A DNA stretch of 64,000 nucleotides from Saccharothrix deserti (GCF_009769385.1 NZ_VKAB01000044.1:1-64000); one strand, 5' to 3'; shown: positions 43,139 through 52,137, counted from the stretch's first letter. Notes: generated by a model from the sequence alone, not told the origin. Translations and numbers: made by a program.

Positions 43139-45234
43139 CGGTGGCCTCCCTGGGAACGTGGCGGGGTGAGGACGACGGCGTCCAGCGCGACCAGGCCGCG
43201 TGAGGTGAGCCGCAACGGGTTCACCTCGATCTCGTCGAGGGCGGGATTGGCGACGAGCAGGTCGCCGAGCGCCGCGACCACCCGTCCGAGTTCGGTGGTG
43301 TCGAGGACCGGGCCGCCGCGCCACCCGTCCAGCAGGATGCGCCCGCCGAGTTCCGCGGGCATCTCCGCCGCCTCTCCCGGGCTGAGCGGTGCGAGGCGGA
43401 TCGCGACGTCGGCGAGCGCCTCGGCCGTGGTCCCACCGAGGCCGAGCAGCAGGATCGGGCCGAAGACCGGATCACGGCGGGCTCCGAGCACGAGGTCGAC
43501 ACCGGGGTCGGCCATCCTCTCCACCAGGTAGCGGTCGGCCCCGATGGCGTCCAGGCGGTCCAGGGCGGCGTCGAGGTCTTCGACCGTGCCGACGCCCAGG
43601 TGGACGCCGCCCACCTCGGTCTTGTGCAGGATCGAGGCGTCCAGGACCTTCACCGCGACCGGGCCTCCGAGGTCGGTGAGCGCGGCGTGGGCGTCGGCCC
43701 TGCTGTCGCAGGCACGGCGCTCGGTGGTGCGGACACCCAGGTCGTCGAGCAGTCGTTTGGCCTGGTCTTCGTCGTAGGAACCGCCGAACACGGCGGGAAC
43801 GGGCCGACTGACGTGGGTCGCGGCCTCCCGACTCCGGGACCGGGCGTCCGCGATGAGCGCGCCGATGGCGGCGGCCACTCCCCTGGGCTCGGTCGCGACG
43901 GCGATGCCGGCGTCGAGCAGGGCACGGCGGTCACGCGCGACGTCCTCGCCGCTGCCGCCGAGCCCGAGAACCATGGGCACGTCGGGGTCGTGAGCCTCAC
44001 GAGCCGCCCCGACCACGTCGACGGCGTCGGGTTCGTGCAGCGCGTACGCGGCGATCACGTCGACCTCGGGGTCGTCGGCGACGGTGCGGAACACCCGGGC
44101 GAGCTCGGGCCCCGGACGGCCGGTGTCGACCGGGTTGCGCTGGTAGGTCATCGGCGGGAGCAGGGTGCCGAGCCGGTCCTGTGTGGCCGGGGTCAGTTCG
44201 GGGACGCGGACGCGGCGTCCGCGCAGGTCGTCCAGCAGGAGCAGGCCCGGGCCCGCTTGGGCGGTCACCACGCCGACCCCGGCGTCGCGGTGGGGCGGGA
44301 CACGGGTCACGGCCAGCGCCCCCACCGCGTCGACGAGTTCGCGTTCGTCATCGACCAGCACAGCCCCGGCCTGGGCCAGCGCGGCGCGGGTGGTGCGCCA
44401 CGAGGTGGCCAGCGCACCCGTGTGGGAGGCGGCGAAGGCTCCGATGTCGTGCCGGCCGACGACCAGCGCGACGACGGGGCGGCGTGCGGTGAGGCGCCTC
44501 ACCGCGGCGACGAGCCGGGGGCCGTTCGCGACGGACTCGACGTGCAGCGCGACAGCTCCTGTCCCGGCGTCGTCGGCGAGGTGGTCGAGCACGTCGGGAG
44601 CGGTCACGTCGACGGCGTTGCCGAGACCCACCGCGAGGCTGATGCCGTGTCCGGCTTCGGTGAGCAGGAACGCCAGCGCGTGGTTGACGCCACCGCTGGC
44701 CGCGACGACCGCGACCTTGCCGGGCCGGACGGCGGCCACGCCCGGCACGAAGCTGGCGGTGACGCCCGCGTGCGGCGCGAGGAACCCGCTGGTGTTGGGA
44801 CCGAGCAGCCGTATCCCGGTCTCGGCCACGACGGCCGCCAGCTCTTCTTGCAGGGCGATGCCGGGTCCGCCGGTCTCGGCGAACCCGCCGCCGCAGATCA
44901 CGGCGGCACGGGCTCCTGCGCGGGCGGCCTCGGTGAGCACCCCCGGGCAGACGGCCGCCGGGACGCAGATCATCGCGAGGTCCACGGGGCCGTGTTGAGC
45001 CGCAGCCTGCACGGAGGCGTGCATCGTGTCGTCCCGCCCGTTGACCAGCGCCAGGTTCCCGCCGCGCGCGGCGAAGCCGCTCAACGACCGGGCCAGGGCC
45101 GCACCCAGCTTGCGCGGGTCCCGGGAGGCGCCGACGACGGCGATCCCCTTCGGGGCGAACAACGCGTCGAGGTTCCGTCCGGCGTCCACAACGGTGTCGG
45201 CGTCGAGGCCGGTCCGGGGTGCGGTGGCGGTCAC
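42967..45234 (-). CDS. Acyl-CoA synthetase, NDP-forming (acetate-CoA ligase family)
   Basis: About 755 residues from GTG 45234, which overlaps the monooxygenase stop as GTGA. Order: CoA-binding domain (LFAPKGIAVVGASRDPRKLG, then GARAAVICGGGFAETG, LLGPNTSGFLAP); succinyl-CoA-ligase-like domain (VAVVAASGGVNHALAFLLTEAGHG, GRHDIGAFAASHTGALATS with the phospho-His region); and an ATP-grasp domain (GGSYDEDQAKRLLDDLGV, VAVKVLDASILHKTEVGGV, LDEIEVNPLRLT). It forms acyl-CoA with ATP or the reverse. There is no stop before the next gene: the frame runs 172 bases into it, and the last 57 residues have no family features. Here it may convert salicylyl-AMP or another aryl acid to the CoA ester, or recycle CoA; this is inference. 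Confidence 0.8.
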   Translation of the reverse strand: MTATAPRTGLDADTVVDAGRNLDALFAPKGIAVVGASRDPRKLGAALARSLSGFAARGGNLALVNGRDDTMHASVQAAAQHGPVDLAMICVPAAVCPGVLTEAARAGARAAVICGGGFAETGGPGIALQEELAAVVAETGIRLLGPNTSGFLAPHAGVTASFVPGVAAVRPGKVAVVAASGGVNHALAFLLTEAGHGISLAVGLGNAVDVTAPDVLDHLADDAGTGAVALHVESVANGPRLVAAVRRLTARRPVVALVVGRHDIGAFAASHTGALATSWRTTRAALAQAGAVLVDDERELVDAVGALAVTRVPPHRDAGVGVVTAQAGPGLLLLDDLRGRRVRVPELTPATQDRLGTLLPPMTYQRNPVDTGRPGPELARVFRTVADDPEVDVIAAYALHEPDAVDVVGAAREAHDPDVPMVLGLGGSGEDVARDRRALLDAGIAVATEPRGVAAAIGALIADARSRSREAATHVSRPVPAVFGGSYDEDQAKRLLDDLGVRTTERRACDSRADAHAALTDLGGPVAVKVLDASILHKTEVGGVHLGVGTVEDLDAALDRLDAIGADRYLVERMADPGVDLVLGARRDPVFGPILLLGLGGTTAEALADVAIRLAPLSPGEAAEMPAELGGRILLDGWRGGPVLDTTELGRVVAALGDLLVANPALDEIEVNPLRLTSRGLVALDAVVLTPPRSQGGHRCPPPSVTTPCPGPMPRYGRTWPRAIGPGCRSAPCSATSPTATPTSPPWSTRSPGFG

Positions 45235-46832
45235 GCGGCACCCGCCACGAGGTCGGCGCGACCGGACAGCACGGTGGTCAACGCGCGGTCGCGGTCGGAT
45301 CCGGGTTCCACGAGCAGTGCGGGCAACCGGTCGTGCAAACGGGCCTGCTCGCAGACCAACACGCGGCACAGCGGCGTGCCGCCGTGCACCGCCACCAGGG
45401 CTGGTGCGGTGTCACCGAGTCCGGCGAGGCGGGTCAGCCGCGCGAAGACCTCCGGCAGGTCGGCCTCGTGATCGGGGGCGACGACGAGCGCGCCCCACGG
45501 GCCGCGCCGCGGCTGGTCGGCGAGCGGCAGCGGTTCCGAATCGTCCGCGCCGCCGAGGACGGCCGCGGGCACCCCGTTCGCGTCGGTGGACAACGACACC
45601 GACCTCCCGGTGGTGGACCACCCGGCACGTTCGAAGGGTGTCTCCAGCGGTTCCGCGCCGTGGGCGTCCACCCAGGCGCGGTGGCCGGCGGCCACGAACT
45701 CCGGGTCCCGCTTGGCCAGCCGGGCGTCGGTGATCGAGCGGGACATGAAGTGGTAGGCGAACTGCCACGGCTCCAACTCGTCGTGGTACCGCCCGAAGTT
45801 CTCCCACCACGCCAGGCTCGGCCTCGCGGAGTCCTGGATCTTCCGCACCGAGGGCTGCGCCGCCGCCTCGTAGGCGGACAGGGCCGCCGGGAGGTCCGAC
45901 GGCGATCCGACGACCGCACGGGCCAGCTCCACCGCGTCCTCCATGGCCATCTTCGTGCCGGAGCCGACCGAGAAGTGCGCGGTGTGCACGGCGTCGCCGA
46001 GGAACACCACGGGTGCGGCGCCTCCCCGCAGGGTGTGCCAGCGGCGGGTGCGGCGGGTGCGGAAGTTGCCCCAGCGGGAGTTGTTGACCAGCAGCCGCTT
46101 CCCGTCGATCTGGTCGGCGAACAGCTTCTCCAGGTAGTCCTTGGAGACGATGTCGCTCGCTCCCGGCGGCTGGGCGACGTCGAACTCGTCGAGTCCGGCT
46201 CGGCGCCACGACGCCTCGTCGGTCTCCACGATGAACGTCGACACCTCGTCGGAGATGGGGTAGCCGTGCACGGCGAACACCCCGTCCGGGCCGCGCTCGT
46301 GCACGAACGTCAGCCCGTCGAACAGGTAGTCGGTGCCGAACCAGATGAACTTGGCCGTGGCGGTCTCGACCTCCGCCCCGAGATCGGCTTCGCGCTCCAC
46401 CCGGTCGCGGATCTTCGAGCCGGTGCCGTCGGCCGCCACGACGAGGTCGTAGCCCGCCAAGTCGTCGAGGGCGACCTCGGTGGCGAACCGCAGCCGTGCT
46501 CCGACGTCACGGGCACGGGTTTGCATCAGCGCCAGCAGCGTGCGCCGCGCGACGGCCGCCATCCCGTTGCCGCCGCACCTGATCCGTTCGCCCTTGAGCC
46601 GCACCTCGATGTCGTCCCAGTGCCTGCCGTGCCCGGTCAGCGCCTCGCGCAGCACCGGGTCGGCTTCGTGGATACCGGCCAGTGTCCGGTCGGAGAAGAC
46701 GACGCCGAAGCCGAAGGTGTCGTCCGGCCGGTTGCGCTCGAACACGGTGACCTCGATCGACGGGTCGGCCCGGCGGATCAGGGTGGCGAAGAACAGCCCC
46801 CCGGGACCGCCTCCCACGACAGCGATGCGCAT
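45231..46832 (-). CDS. Salicylyl-CoA 5-hydroxylase-like FAD monooxygenase
   Basis: 533 residues. FAD site MRIAVVGGGPGGLFFATLIRR, the flavin-binding FGFGVVFSDRTLAGI, VVAADGTGSKIRDRV and VVFLGDAVHTAHFSVGSGTKMAMEDAVELA. The run FSVGSGTKMAMEDA and the C-terminal WWENFGRYHDELEPWQFAYHFMSRSITDARL are characteristic of the anthraniloyl-CoA/salicylyl-CoA hydroxylase group, where a CoA-thioester substrate is bound. The old-yellow-enzyme half found in bifunctional members is absent; a shorter C-terminal domain of about 120 residues takes its place. The expected reaction is 5-hydroxylation of salicylyl-CoA to gentisyl-CoA with NADH or NADPH. It lies three bases after the hydrolase gene. Confidence 0.88.
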   Translation of the reverse strand: MRIAVVGGGPGGLFFATLIRRADPSIEVTVFERNRPDDTFGFGVVFSDRTLAGIHEADPVLREALTGHGRHWDDIEVRLKGERIRCGGNGMAAVARRTLLALMQTRARDVGARLRFATEVALDDLAGYDLVVAADGTGSKIRDRVEREADLGAEVETATAKFIWFGTDYLFDGLTFVHERGPDGVFAVHGYPISDEVSTFIVETDEASWRRAGLDEFDVAQPPGASDIVSKDYLEKLFADQIDGKRLLVNNSRWGNFRTRRTRRWHTLRGGAAPVVFLGDAVHTAHFSVGSGTKMAMEDAVELARAVVGSPSDLPAALSAYEAAAQPSVRKIQDSARPSLAWWENFGRYHDELEPWQFAYHFMSRSITDARLAKRDPEFVAAGHRAWVDAHGAEPLETPFERAGWSTTGRSVSLSTDANGVPAAVLGGADDSEPLPLADQPRRGPWGALVVAPDHEADLPEVFARLTRLAGLGDTAPALVAVHGGTPLCRVLVCEQARLHDRLPALLVEPGSDRDRALTTVLSGRADLVAGAA

Positions 46833-46835
46833 GGT

Positions 46836-47657
46836 TCAGGCTCCCTTGACCACGGTGTTGCGGAGCTCGCCGACGCCGTCGACCCGGGTCACCAGCTCGG
46901 CGCCCTCGGTCAGGTACCGGGCGGGCTTGCGGGCGTGCCCCACCCCGCCCGGGGTGCCGGTGGCGATGATGTCACCGGGCACCAGCGTGATGATCCGCGA
47001 GATGTAGGCGACGAGTTCGACCGGCCCGAACACCAGGTCGGAGGTGTCCGCCTTCTGGACGGTGTCGCCGTCGACCTCGCACGTGATCGCGCCGGGTACC
47101 GCGCCGTCCTCAGTGGTCACCAGCCACGGACCGACCGGTGTGCTGCGCTCGAAGGTCTTGCCCTGCAACCACTGCACGGAACGGTATTGGAAATCGCGGG
47201 CGGTGACGTCGTTGACGACGGTGTAGCCGGCGATCGCGGCGGCGGCCTGCTCGGCGGTGGCGTGCCGGACCTCGGCTCCGATCACGACACCGAGTTCGGC
47301 CTCCCAGTCGACCTGGTCCGATCCGGCGGGCAGTTCCACCGGGTCGTGGGCGCCGACCAGGGCTCGCGCGAACTTGGCGAACAGAGCGGGGTACTGCGGC
47401 AGTTCACGGCCCATTTCGAGGATGTGGCTGCGGTAGTTGAGGCCGACGCAGAACACCTTCTCCGGGTTCGGCACCAGCGGCGCGTAGTCCAGTCCGTCCA
47501 GGCCGTGACGCGGCCCGCGCGCCTGTCGCGCGGCTTCGCGCCAGTCCGGGCGGGCGAGGAACGCACCGAGGTCGACCGCGCCCAGTTCGACCGCGCCGTC
47601 GTCGTCGACGCGAACGGCAGCGGTACCACTGCCGGTGCGGATGGTCGCGAGCTTCAC
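46836..47657 (-). CDS. Fumarylpyruvate hydrolase (FAH family)
   Basis: 273 residues, GTG 47657 overlapping the dioxygenase stop as GTGA. FAH fold: VFCVGLNYRSHILEMGRELPQYP, then WEAELGVVIGAEVRH with the metal-binding E-x-E, YTVVNDVTARDFQYR, WLQGKTFERSTPVGPWLVT and PGDIIATGTPGGVGHARKPARYL. In the gentisate route this enzyme cleaves fumarylpyruvate to fumarate and pyruvate with Mg2+ or Mn2+. The operon context (dioxygenase before it, isomerase at the end) supports this over other FAH activities. Confidence 0.88.
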   Translation of the reverse strand: MKLATIRTGSGTAAVRVDDDGAVELGAVDLGAFLARPDWREAARQARGPRHGLDGLDYAPLVPNPEKVFCVGLNYRSHILEMGRELPQYPALFAKFARALVGAHDPVELPAGSDQVDWEAELGVVIGAEVRHATAEQAAAAIAGYTVVNDVTARDFQYRSVQWLQGKTFERSTPVGPWLVTTEDGAVPGAITCEVDGDTVQKADTSDLVFGPVELVAYISRIITLVPGDIIATGTPGGVGHARKPARYLTEGAELVTRVDGVGELRNTVVKGA

Positions 47658-48739
47658 GCGCGGTCCTCTCGTGCGGTGCGGGCGAGACCCAGCGCCTCGA
47701 AAACGGGGTCGTCGGAGAAGCGGAACGCGTCGAGGCCGGACTCGGTGTCGAACGCCAGACCCGCCCAGGACGGAACGCAGAAGAGATCGCCCTTGCCGAC
47801 CTCGTAGCGGGCGTCGCCGACCGTCACCACGCCGGTGCCCTCGAAGACCTGCCACACCGACGATCCCGCGGTGCGGGTCAGCGCGGTGCTGGTGCCCGCG
47901 CGCAGCCGGTGCATCTCGCAACGCATGGTCGACAGGCAGTCCCCGGCGGTGGCCGGGTTGGTGAACCGGACGACGGCGTGCCCGGGCTCGACGACGCCGG
48001 GGTAGCCCTCCGCCTCCAGCTCGAGTTGCGCGGTCAGGGCGGCGTCGGTGTGCACCCAGCGGTAGGCCATCAACGGGGACGCCTTGGCTGCGGGAGCCCC
48101 GACCGGTGTGAGCCCGGGGTGGCCCCACAGCCGCTCGTTGCGGGAGGTCGCGGGCGTCTCCCTGGTCGCGAGCTCGTCGGGTCCGAACTCGAAGAACCCG
48201 CCGTCGATCTGCCGCACCAGCGGGATGTCCAGGCCGTCGATCCACGCCATCGGGCGATCGGTCGTGTTGTGGTGCTCGTGGAAGTGCATGCCCGGGGTGA
48301 GCAGCAGGTCCCCGCGGCGCATCGCGACCGGGTCGCCCTCCACGTTGGTCCACACACCCTCGCCCTCGACGACGAACCGGAACGCGGTCTGCGTGTGGCG
48401 GTGGGCCGGGGCCTCCTCGCGTGGACCGAGGTACTGGATGGCGGCCCACAGCGTGGGGGTCGCGTAGGGCGCGCCGCCGAGGCCGGGGTTGGCCAGGGCG
48501 ATCGCCCGTCGTTCCCCGCCGCGGCCGACCGGCACCAGCTCGCCGGCCTGCTCCGCCAGCGGCAGCAGGGTCGACCAGCGCCACAGGGTCGGCACAGAGT
48601 CCGAACGGGGGCTGGTCGGCATGAGGTCACCGATCTGGGTCCAGAGCGGGATCATGTCCGCGGCGTCGAACGCCTCGTACATCTCGTCGAGCCGGACTTG
48701 CTCTTCCCGGGTGATCTCCGGGAGCTGGGTGGAGGTCAT
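47654..48739 (-). CDS. Gentisate 1,2-dioxygenase
   Basis: 361 residues; ATG 48739 with a GGAGGAG site. A bicupin: the first cupin has PAHRHTQTAFRFVVEGEGVWTNVEGD, with the metal-binding H-x-H and later His in GMHFHEHHNTTD; the second cupin has SSVWQVFEGTGVVTVGDARYEVGKGD. PLWTQIGDLMPTSPRS and the AMPAIW-like AIQYLGPREEAPAHRH segment are typical of gentisate dioxygenases. It opens the gentisate ring at C1-C2 with Fe(II) to give maleylpyruvate. It overlaps the MFS gene stop by four bases upstream. Confidence 0.92.
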   Translation of the reverse strand: MTSTQLPEITREEQVRLDEMYEAFDAADMIPLWTQIGDLMPTSPRSDSVPTLWRWSTLLPLAEQAGELVPVGRGGERRAIALANPGLGGAPYATPTLWAAIQYLGPREEAPAHRHTQTAFRFVVEGEGVWTNVEGDPVAMRRGDLLLTPGMHFHEHHNTTDRPMAWIDGLDIPLVRQIDGGFFEFGPDELATRETPATSRNERLWGHPGLTPVGAPAAKASPLMAYRWVHTDAALTAQLELEAEGYPGVVEPGHAVVRFTNPATAGDCLSTMRCEMHRLRAGTSTALTRTAGSSVWQVFEGTGVVTVGDARYEVGKGDLFCVPSWAGLAFDTESGLDAFRFSDDPVFEALGLARTAREDRA

Positions 48740-50091
48740 GCGGTGGTCTCCTCCTTCGTGGTGGTTGCGTGTGTCCCGTCCGTGGGGTCTGCCGCCGTGC
48801 CCACGGGGATCGCGGCGGACCTCCTCGCGACCGGGACGAGTCCGATCAGCAGCGCACCCGCCAGGGCGGGAACGGCGAAGCCGTAGAAGTTCCACTGGAA
48901 ACCGATGCCGGAGGCGAGCACCCAGCCACCGAACAGCGGACCGACGATGGCGCCCGCGCGGCCCACACCGAGAACCCACCCGAGTGCGGTGGCGCGGATC
49001 GGCGCCGGGTAGTGCGCGGCGACGTAGCCGTTGACGAGGATCTGCGTTCCGACGCTGCCCAGACCCGCGACGGCGACGGCGACGAACAGCAGTCCCGTGC
49101 CGACGCGCTGGCTGAGCACGATCAGGCAGGCGGTGGCGAGCAGGAAGGCCGTCACGGTGACCGGTTTGGGGCCGAATCGATCCGCCAGCAGGGACGCGGC
49201 GAGCGCGCCGACGATCGCACCGACGTTGAGCACCAGCAGGAACGTCAGAGCCGACCCGAGCGGGTAGCCGGCCTGCCGCATGATCTGCGGGAGCCAGGTG
49301 TTCAGGCCGTACACCAGCAGCAGTCCGCAGAAGCCGGCCGCGCCGAACAGCAGCGTGGCGGCGACGGAGTCGCGGCGGAAGAGGGCTCGGGGGCCCGCCC
49401 CGTCCGCGACCGCGGTCCGCTCCTCCCGCAAGGCGGGCAGGTCCACGCCGTAGCGCTCGGCGAGTGCTCGGGCTTCGTCGTCACGTCCCTTGGTGAGCAG
49501 GTAGCCCACCGACTCGGGCAGGAAGCGCCACGCCAGCGGCAGCACGACGAGCAGCGGAGCCGCACCGATGGCGAGCAACGGTCGCCAGCCGTGGTCGGCG
49601 AGCAGGAGCAGCGCGAGCACCGCGGCGCCGACACCGCCGACGGAGTAGCCGGCGAACATGAGCGCGTTGTGGAACTGCCTGCGCCCACGGGGCGCGTATT
49701 CGACGGTCAGCGCGATCGCCGAGGGGATGACGCCGCCGAGACCGAGACCGGCCAGGAAGCGCAACAGCCCCAACGCACCCGGCCCGGGGGCCAGGGAACA
49801 GGCCAGCATCATCACCGAGAACCAGGTGATGCCGATCAGCATGATCCGGCGGCGGCCGACGATGTCGGTGACCACCCCGGCACCCAGCGCCCCGACCAGC
49901 ATGCCCGCCAGCGCGTAGCTCCCGATCGCGCCGACCGCGGCCGGGCCCATCCCCCAGCCGGGCTCGGCCAGCAGGCTCGGCACGACCGAGCCGTAGACGA
50001 TCAGGTCGTAGCCGTCGAAGACGATCGTCAGGAAGCACAGCGCGACCACGACGAGTCCGGATTGGGGGCTTGCGCTTGTCTTCTCTGACAT
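48736..50091 (-). CDS. MFS aromatic acid:proton symporter (AAHS type)
   Basis: 451 residues from ATG 50091 with GAGGAG nine bases upstream. Twelve predicted membrane helices. AAHS markers: the FDGYDLIVYGSVVPSLL segment in helix 1 with the D-G-x-D motif needed for aromatic acid transport, VVTDIVGRRRIMLIG in loop 2-3, and RFLAGLGLGGVIPSAIALTVEYAPRGRRQFHNALMF around helices 4-5 in consecutive pieces. Likely imports salicylate or gentisate with protons at the cytoplasmic membrane. It is the first gene of the operon, read from the region shared with the PaaX gene. Confidence 0.9.
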   Translation of the reverse strand: MSEKTSASPQSGLVVVALCFLTIVFDGYDLIVYGSVVPSLLAEPGWGMGPAAVGAIGSYALAGMLVGALGAGVVTDIVGRRRIMLIGITWFSVMMLACSLAPGPGALGLLRFLAGLGLGGVIPSAIALTVEYAPRGRRQFHNALMFAGYSVGGVGAAVLALLLLADHGWRPLLAIGAAPLLVVLPLAWRFLPESVGYLLTKGRDDEARALAERYGVDLPALREERTAVADGAGPRALFRRDSVAATLLFGAAGFCGLLLVYGLNTWLPQIMRQAGYPLGSALTFLLVLNVGAIVGALAASLLADRFGPKPVTVTAFLLATACLIVLSQRVGTGLLFVAVAVAGLGSVGTQILVNGYVAAHYPAPIRATALGWVLGVGRAGAIVGPLFGGWVLASGIGFQWNFYGFAVPALAGALLIGLVPVARRSAAIPVGTAADPTDGTHATTTKEETTA

Positions 50092-50204
50092 GAGCGCCAC
50101 TCCTCGTTGCCCAAGCACTCACGCCGCCATGGCGGAGCCCGCTCAAGGTACAACGAAGAAACGACGACCGTCTAGATAGTGACGTACTTTCTGTCGCGCC
50201 GGGC
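50092..50204 (-). promoter_or_regulatory. Promoter region of the salicylate/gentisate operon
   Basis: The only sizeable gap between paaX-like and the MFS gene, both on the minus strand. On that strand TATCTA near 50172-50177 could be a -10. An imperfect GAAAC/GTTTC-type symmetry around it could bind the repressor, but no clean operator is visible. Confidence 0.4.
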
Positions 50205-51029
50205 CTAACCCGCCTCCTGCTCGGGCGTCGAGGCCGCGCCGAGGAGCGCGTCGACGCAGTCCTCCGCGGCTCCGCGCAGCAGACCGTGAGCCTCCAGGAA
50301 GACCTCGTGGGCCAGTCGTCCGTGCCACCCCTCGGGCAGCAACTCCGGCGGCAGGTCCGGGTCCCGGAAGGGGAAAAGCCGGTAGTCGTGGACCAGCTTC
50401 ATGCGTTCCACGAGGGCAGCGGCCCCCTGCAGTTCGCCCGCGCGGTACACGGGCAGGCGCGGGCGGTACACCTGGAGCAGGTCGACGTAGGCGCGATCGA
50501 GTTCGGCCAGGCCCCAGGCCCGGGAGGCGATGTCCCGATCGGCATCGAGACCGGCCGACCGCGACCGGAAGATGTCCAGCCTCACGGCGGGCTCGTCGGC
50601 GAAGGCGGCGAGCACCTGCCCCCCGCGGTCGTGCGGGCTCAGCCACACGGCAGAGGACAGCGGCCCGAAGCCGAACCAGGCCAGCTTCTTGCGCAACTGC
50701 TCACGCAGGGCGCGCTCGGTCTCGGGAACCGAGTAGATGACCATGTTCCAGTGCCCGTCCCACGGTCCGCGGGCGCGGTTGAAGATGCGGTCACGCCCCT
50801 CGTCGAGCAACTCCCAGGCGGCGTCGGTCAGGGCGTACACCGTTTCCCGACCGTCCCGGTGACTGGAGAGCCACCCCTCCTTGCGCAGGCGCGGGACCAC
50901 CACGCGGACCGTGGCCTCCGGAACGTCGAAGCACCCCATCAGCGCCACGAGCCCGCGCAGGCGGACCTGCCCGCCCCGGTAGCGCAGGTAGTCCCCGAAC
51001 AGGTCGAACACCAGCGAACGTGCCTTCAC
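50205..51029 (-). CDS. PaaX-family transcriptional repressor
   Basis: 274 residues from GTG 51029, after a GGAGG-type site; longer in-frame starts lack one. PaaX layout: N-terminal winged helix KARSLVFDLFGDYLRYRGGQVRLRGLVALMGCFDVPEATVRVVVPRLRKEGWLSSHRDG in successive pieces, a central Cas2-like domain with WNMVIYSVPETERALREQLRKKLAWFGFGPLSSAVWLSPHD, and a C-terminal helical domain with YRLFPFRDPDLPPELLPEGWHG. Characterised members bind aryl-CoA (phenylacetyl-CoA) and release DNA. Here the aryl-CoA salicylyl-CoA or gentisyl-CoA, made by the operon itself, is a sensible ligand (inference). Confidence 0.9.
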   Translation of the reverse strand: MKARSLVFDLFGDYLRYRGGQVRLRGLVALMGCFDVPEATVRVVVPRLRKEGWLSSHRDGRETVYALTDAAWELLDEGRDRIFNRARGPWDGHWNMVIYSVPETERALREQLRKKLAWFGFGPLSSAVWLSPHDRGGQVLAAFADEPAVRLDIFRSRSAGLDADRDIASRAWGLAELDRAYVDLLQVYRPRLPVYRAGELQGAAALVERMKLVHDYRLFPFRDPDLPPELLPEGWHGRLAHEVFLEAHGLLRGAAEDCVDALLGAASTPEQEAG

Positions 51030-51174
51030 CCGAGACCTCCCCCCATCCGCGTGCGCCCCGCGCGCCGCGCGCAGTGTTCCATCGCGTCGATCACCCCTCG
51101 GCTCCTCGTTCGCCACGTGGACAGCACTGAACAACCCTCACTTGTGTAACAGAACCACACCGGTCGACACATGA

Positions 51175-51203
51175 TTGACACATGAACGACCTGACTTCAT
51201 GAT
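51175..51203 (+). promoter_or_regulatory. Possible promoter of the alpha/beta hydrolase
   Basis: TTGACA (51175-51180), 17 bp, CATGAT (51198-51203). A 9-bp direct repeat GACACATGA at 51166-51174 and 51177-51185, 11 bp apart, flanks the -35. The start codon of the next gene is at 51332. Confidence 0.35.
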
Positions 51204-51331
51204 GGCACGCAGTCGAAATGGCTCGACGATCGTCTGCCACACGTTGCACTTCTTCCTACGGGCGGAGTCGGTCACCGGAGCCGAACACCGTGCCGTCACG
51301 GGCAGCACACCCCTCCAGGAGGGCACAGAAC

Positions 51332-52137
51332 ATGTCTGACGCCAGGTCCCGACTGACGCACGTCACCTCCGTCGACGGCACCGAGATCGCCGTGACCGTC
51401 ACCGGCCGGGGACGGCCCTTGGTGGTGTCCCCGGGGCCCTGTGCGTCGCGCAGGACTGGCAGCTCCTGGCAGACGTCCTCGCACCACACCTGACCACCTA
51501 CGCGGTCGACCGCCGTGGCCACGGCGGCAGTGGCGACAGCCCGGCGTTCAGCATCGAACGGGAACAGGAGGACATCGCCGCCGTGCTCGACCTCGCGGGT
51601 CCCGACGCGATCCTGCTGGGCCACTCCTACGGCGCGCTCGTGACCCTGGGCGTCGCACTCACCCGGCCCCCGGTCGGTTTCATCCTCTACGAGCCCCCGC
51701 TGCCGATCGACGGGCCCGTCGGCGGCGACGCCCTCCCGGCTTTCGAACAGGCCGTGCACGACGGCGACCTCGGCCACGCCCTGACCCTCGGCCTCCGGAA
51801 CTTCGTGAGGCTGCCGGAGGCGGTGATCGAGGCGTTCCGCCGCGAAGCCGTGTGGCCCGTGCGTGCGTCGATGACCCCGACCTGGGCCCGGGAAATCCGT
51901 GCCATCGACAGCTTCGGCCACGACCTCGAACGGTTCGCCGCCCTCACGGTCCCGACCCTCCTGGTCGTCGGAGAGCTCAGCCCGCCCTGGCTGACCGACA
52001 TCTCCCGCCGCCTCCGGCAAGTCATGCCGAACGGCGACGTCGTCGAAATGCCCGGCCAGGCGCACGACGCCTACGTCACCGACCCGAAGGCCATGGCCGG
52101 CGCGATCCTCGCCTTCGCATCCAAACTGACCGCATAG
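51332..52137 (+). pseudogene. Alpha/beta hydrolase with a single -1 frameshift
   Basis: ATG 51332 has AGGAGGG eight bases upstream and opens SRLTHVTSVDGTEIAVTVTG. After VVSPG (about 51433) the frame must move by -1; restoring one G in the GGGG run at 51433-51436 gives VVSPGALCVAQDWQLLADVL. The remainder is intact: YAVDRRGHGGSGDSP, then the nucleophile elbow LLGHSYGALVTLGVAL with Ser, PTLLVVGELSPPW with the catalytic acid region, and MPGQAHDAYVTDP with the His. Total length would be about 268 residues, normal for a small esterase or peroxidase-like hydrolase. A sequencing slip is as likely as a real mutation. Confidence 0.75.
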
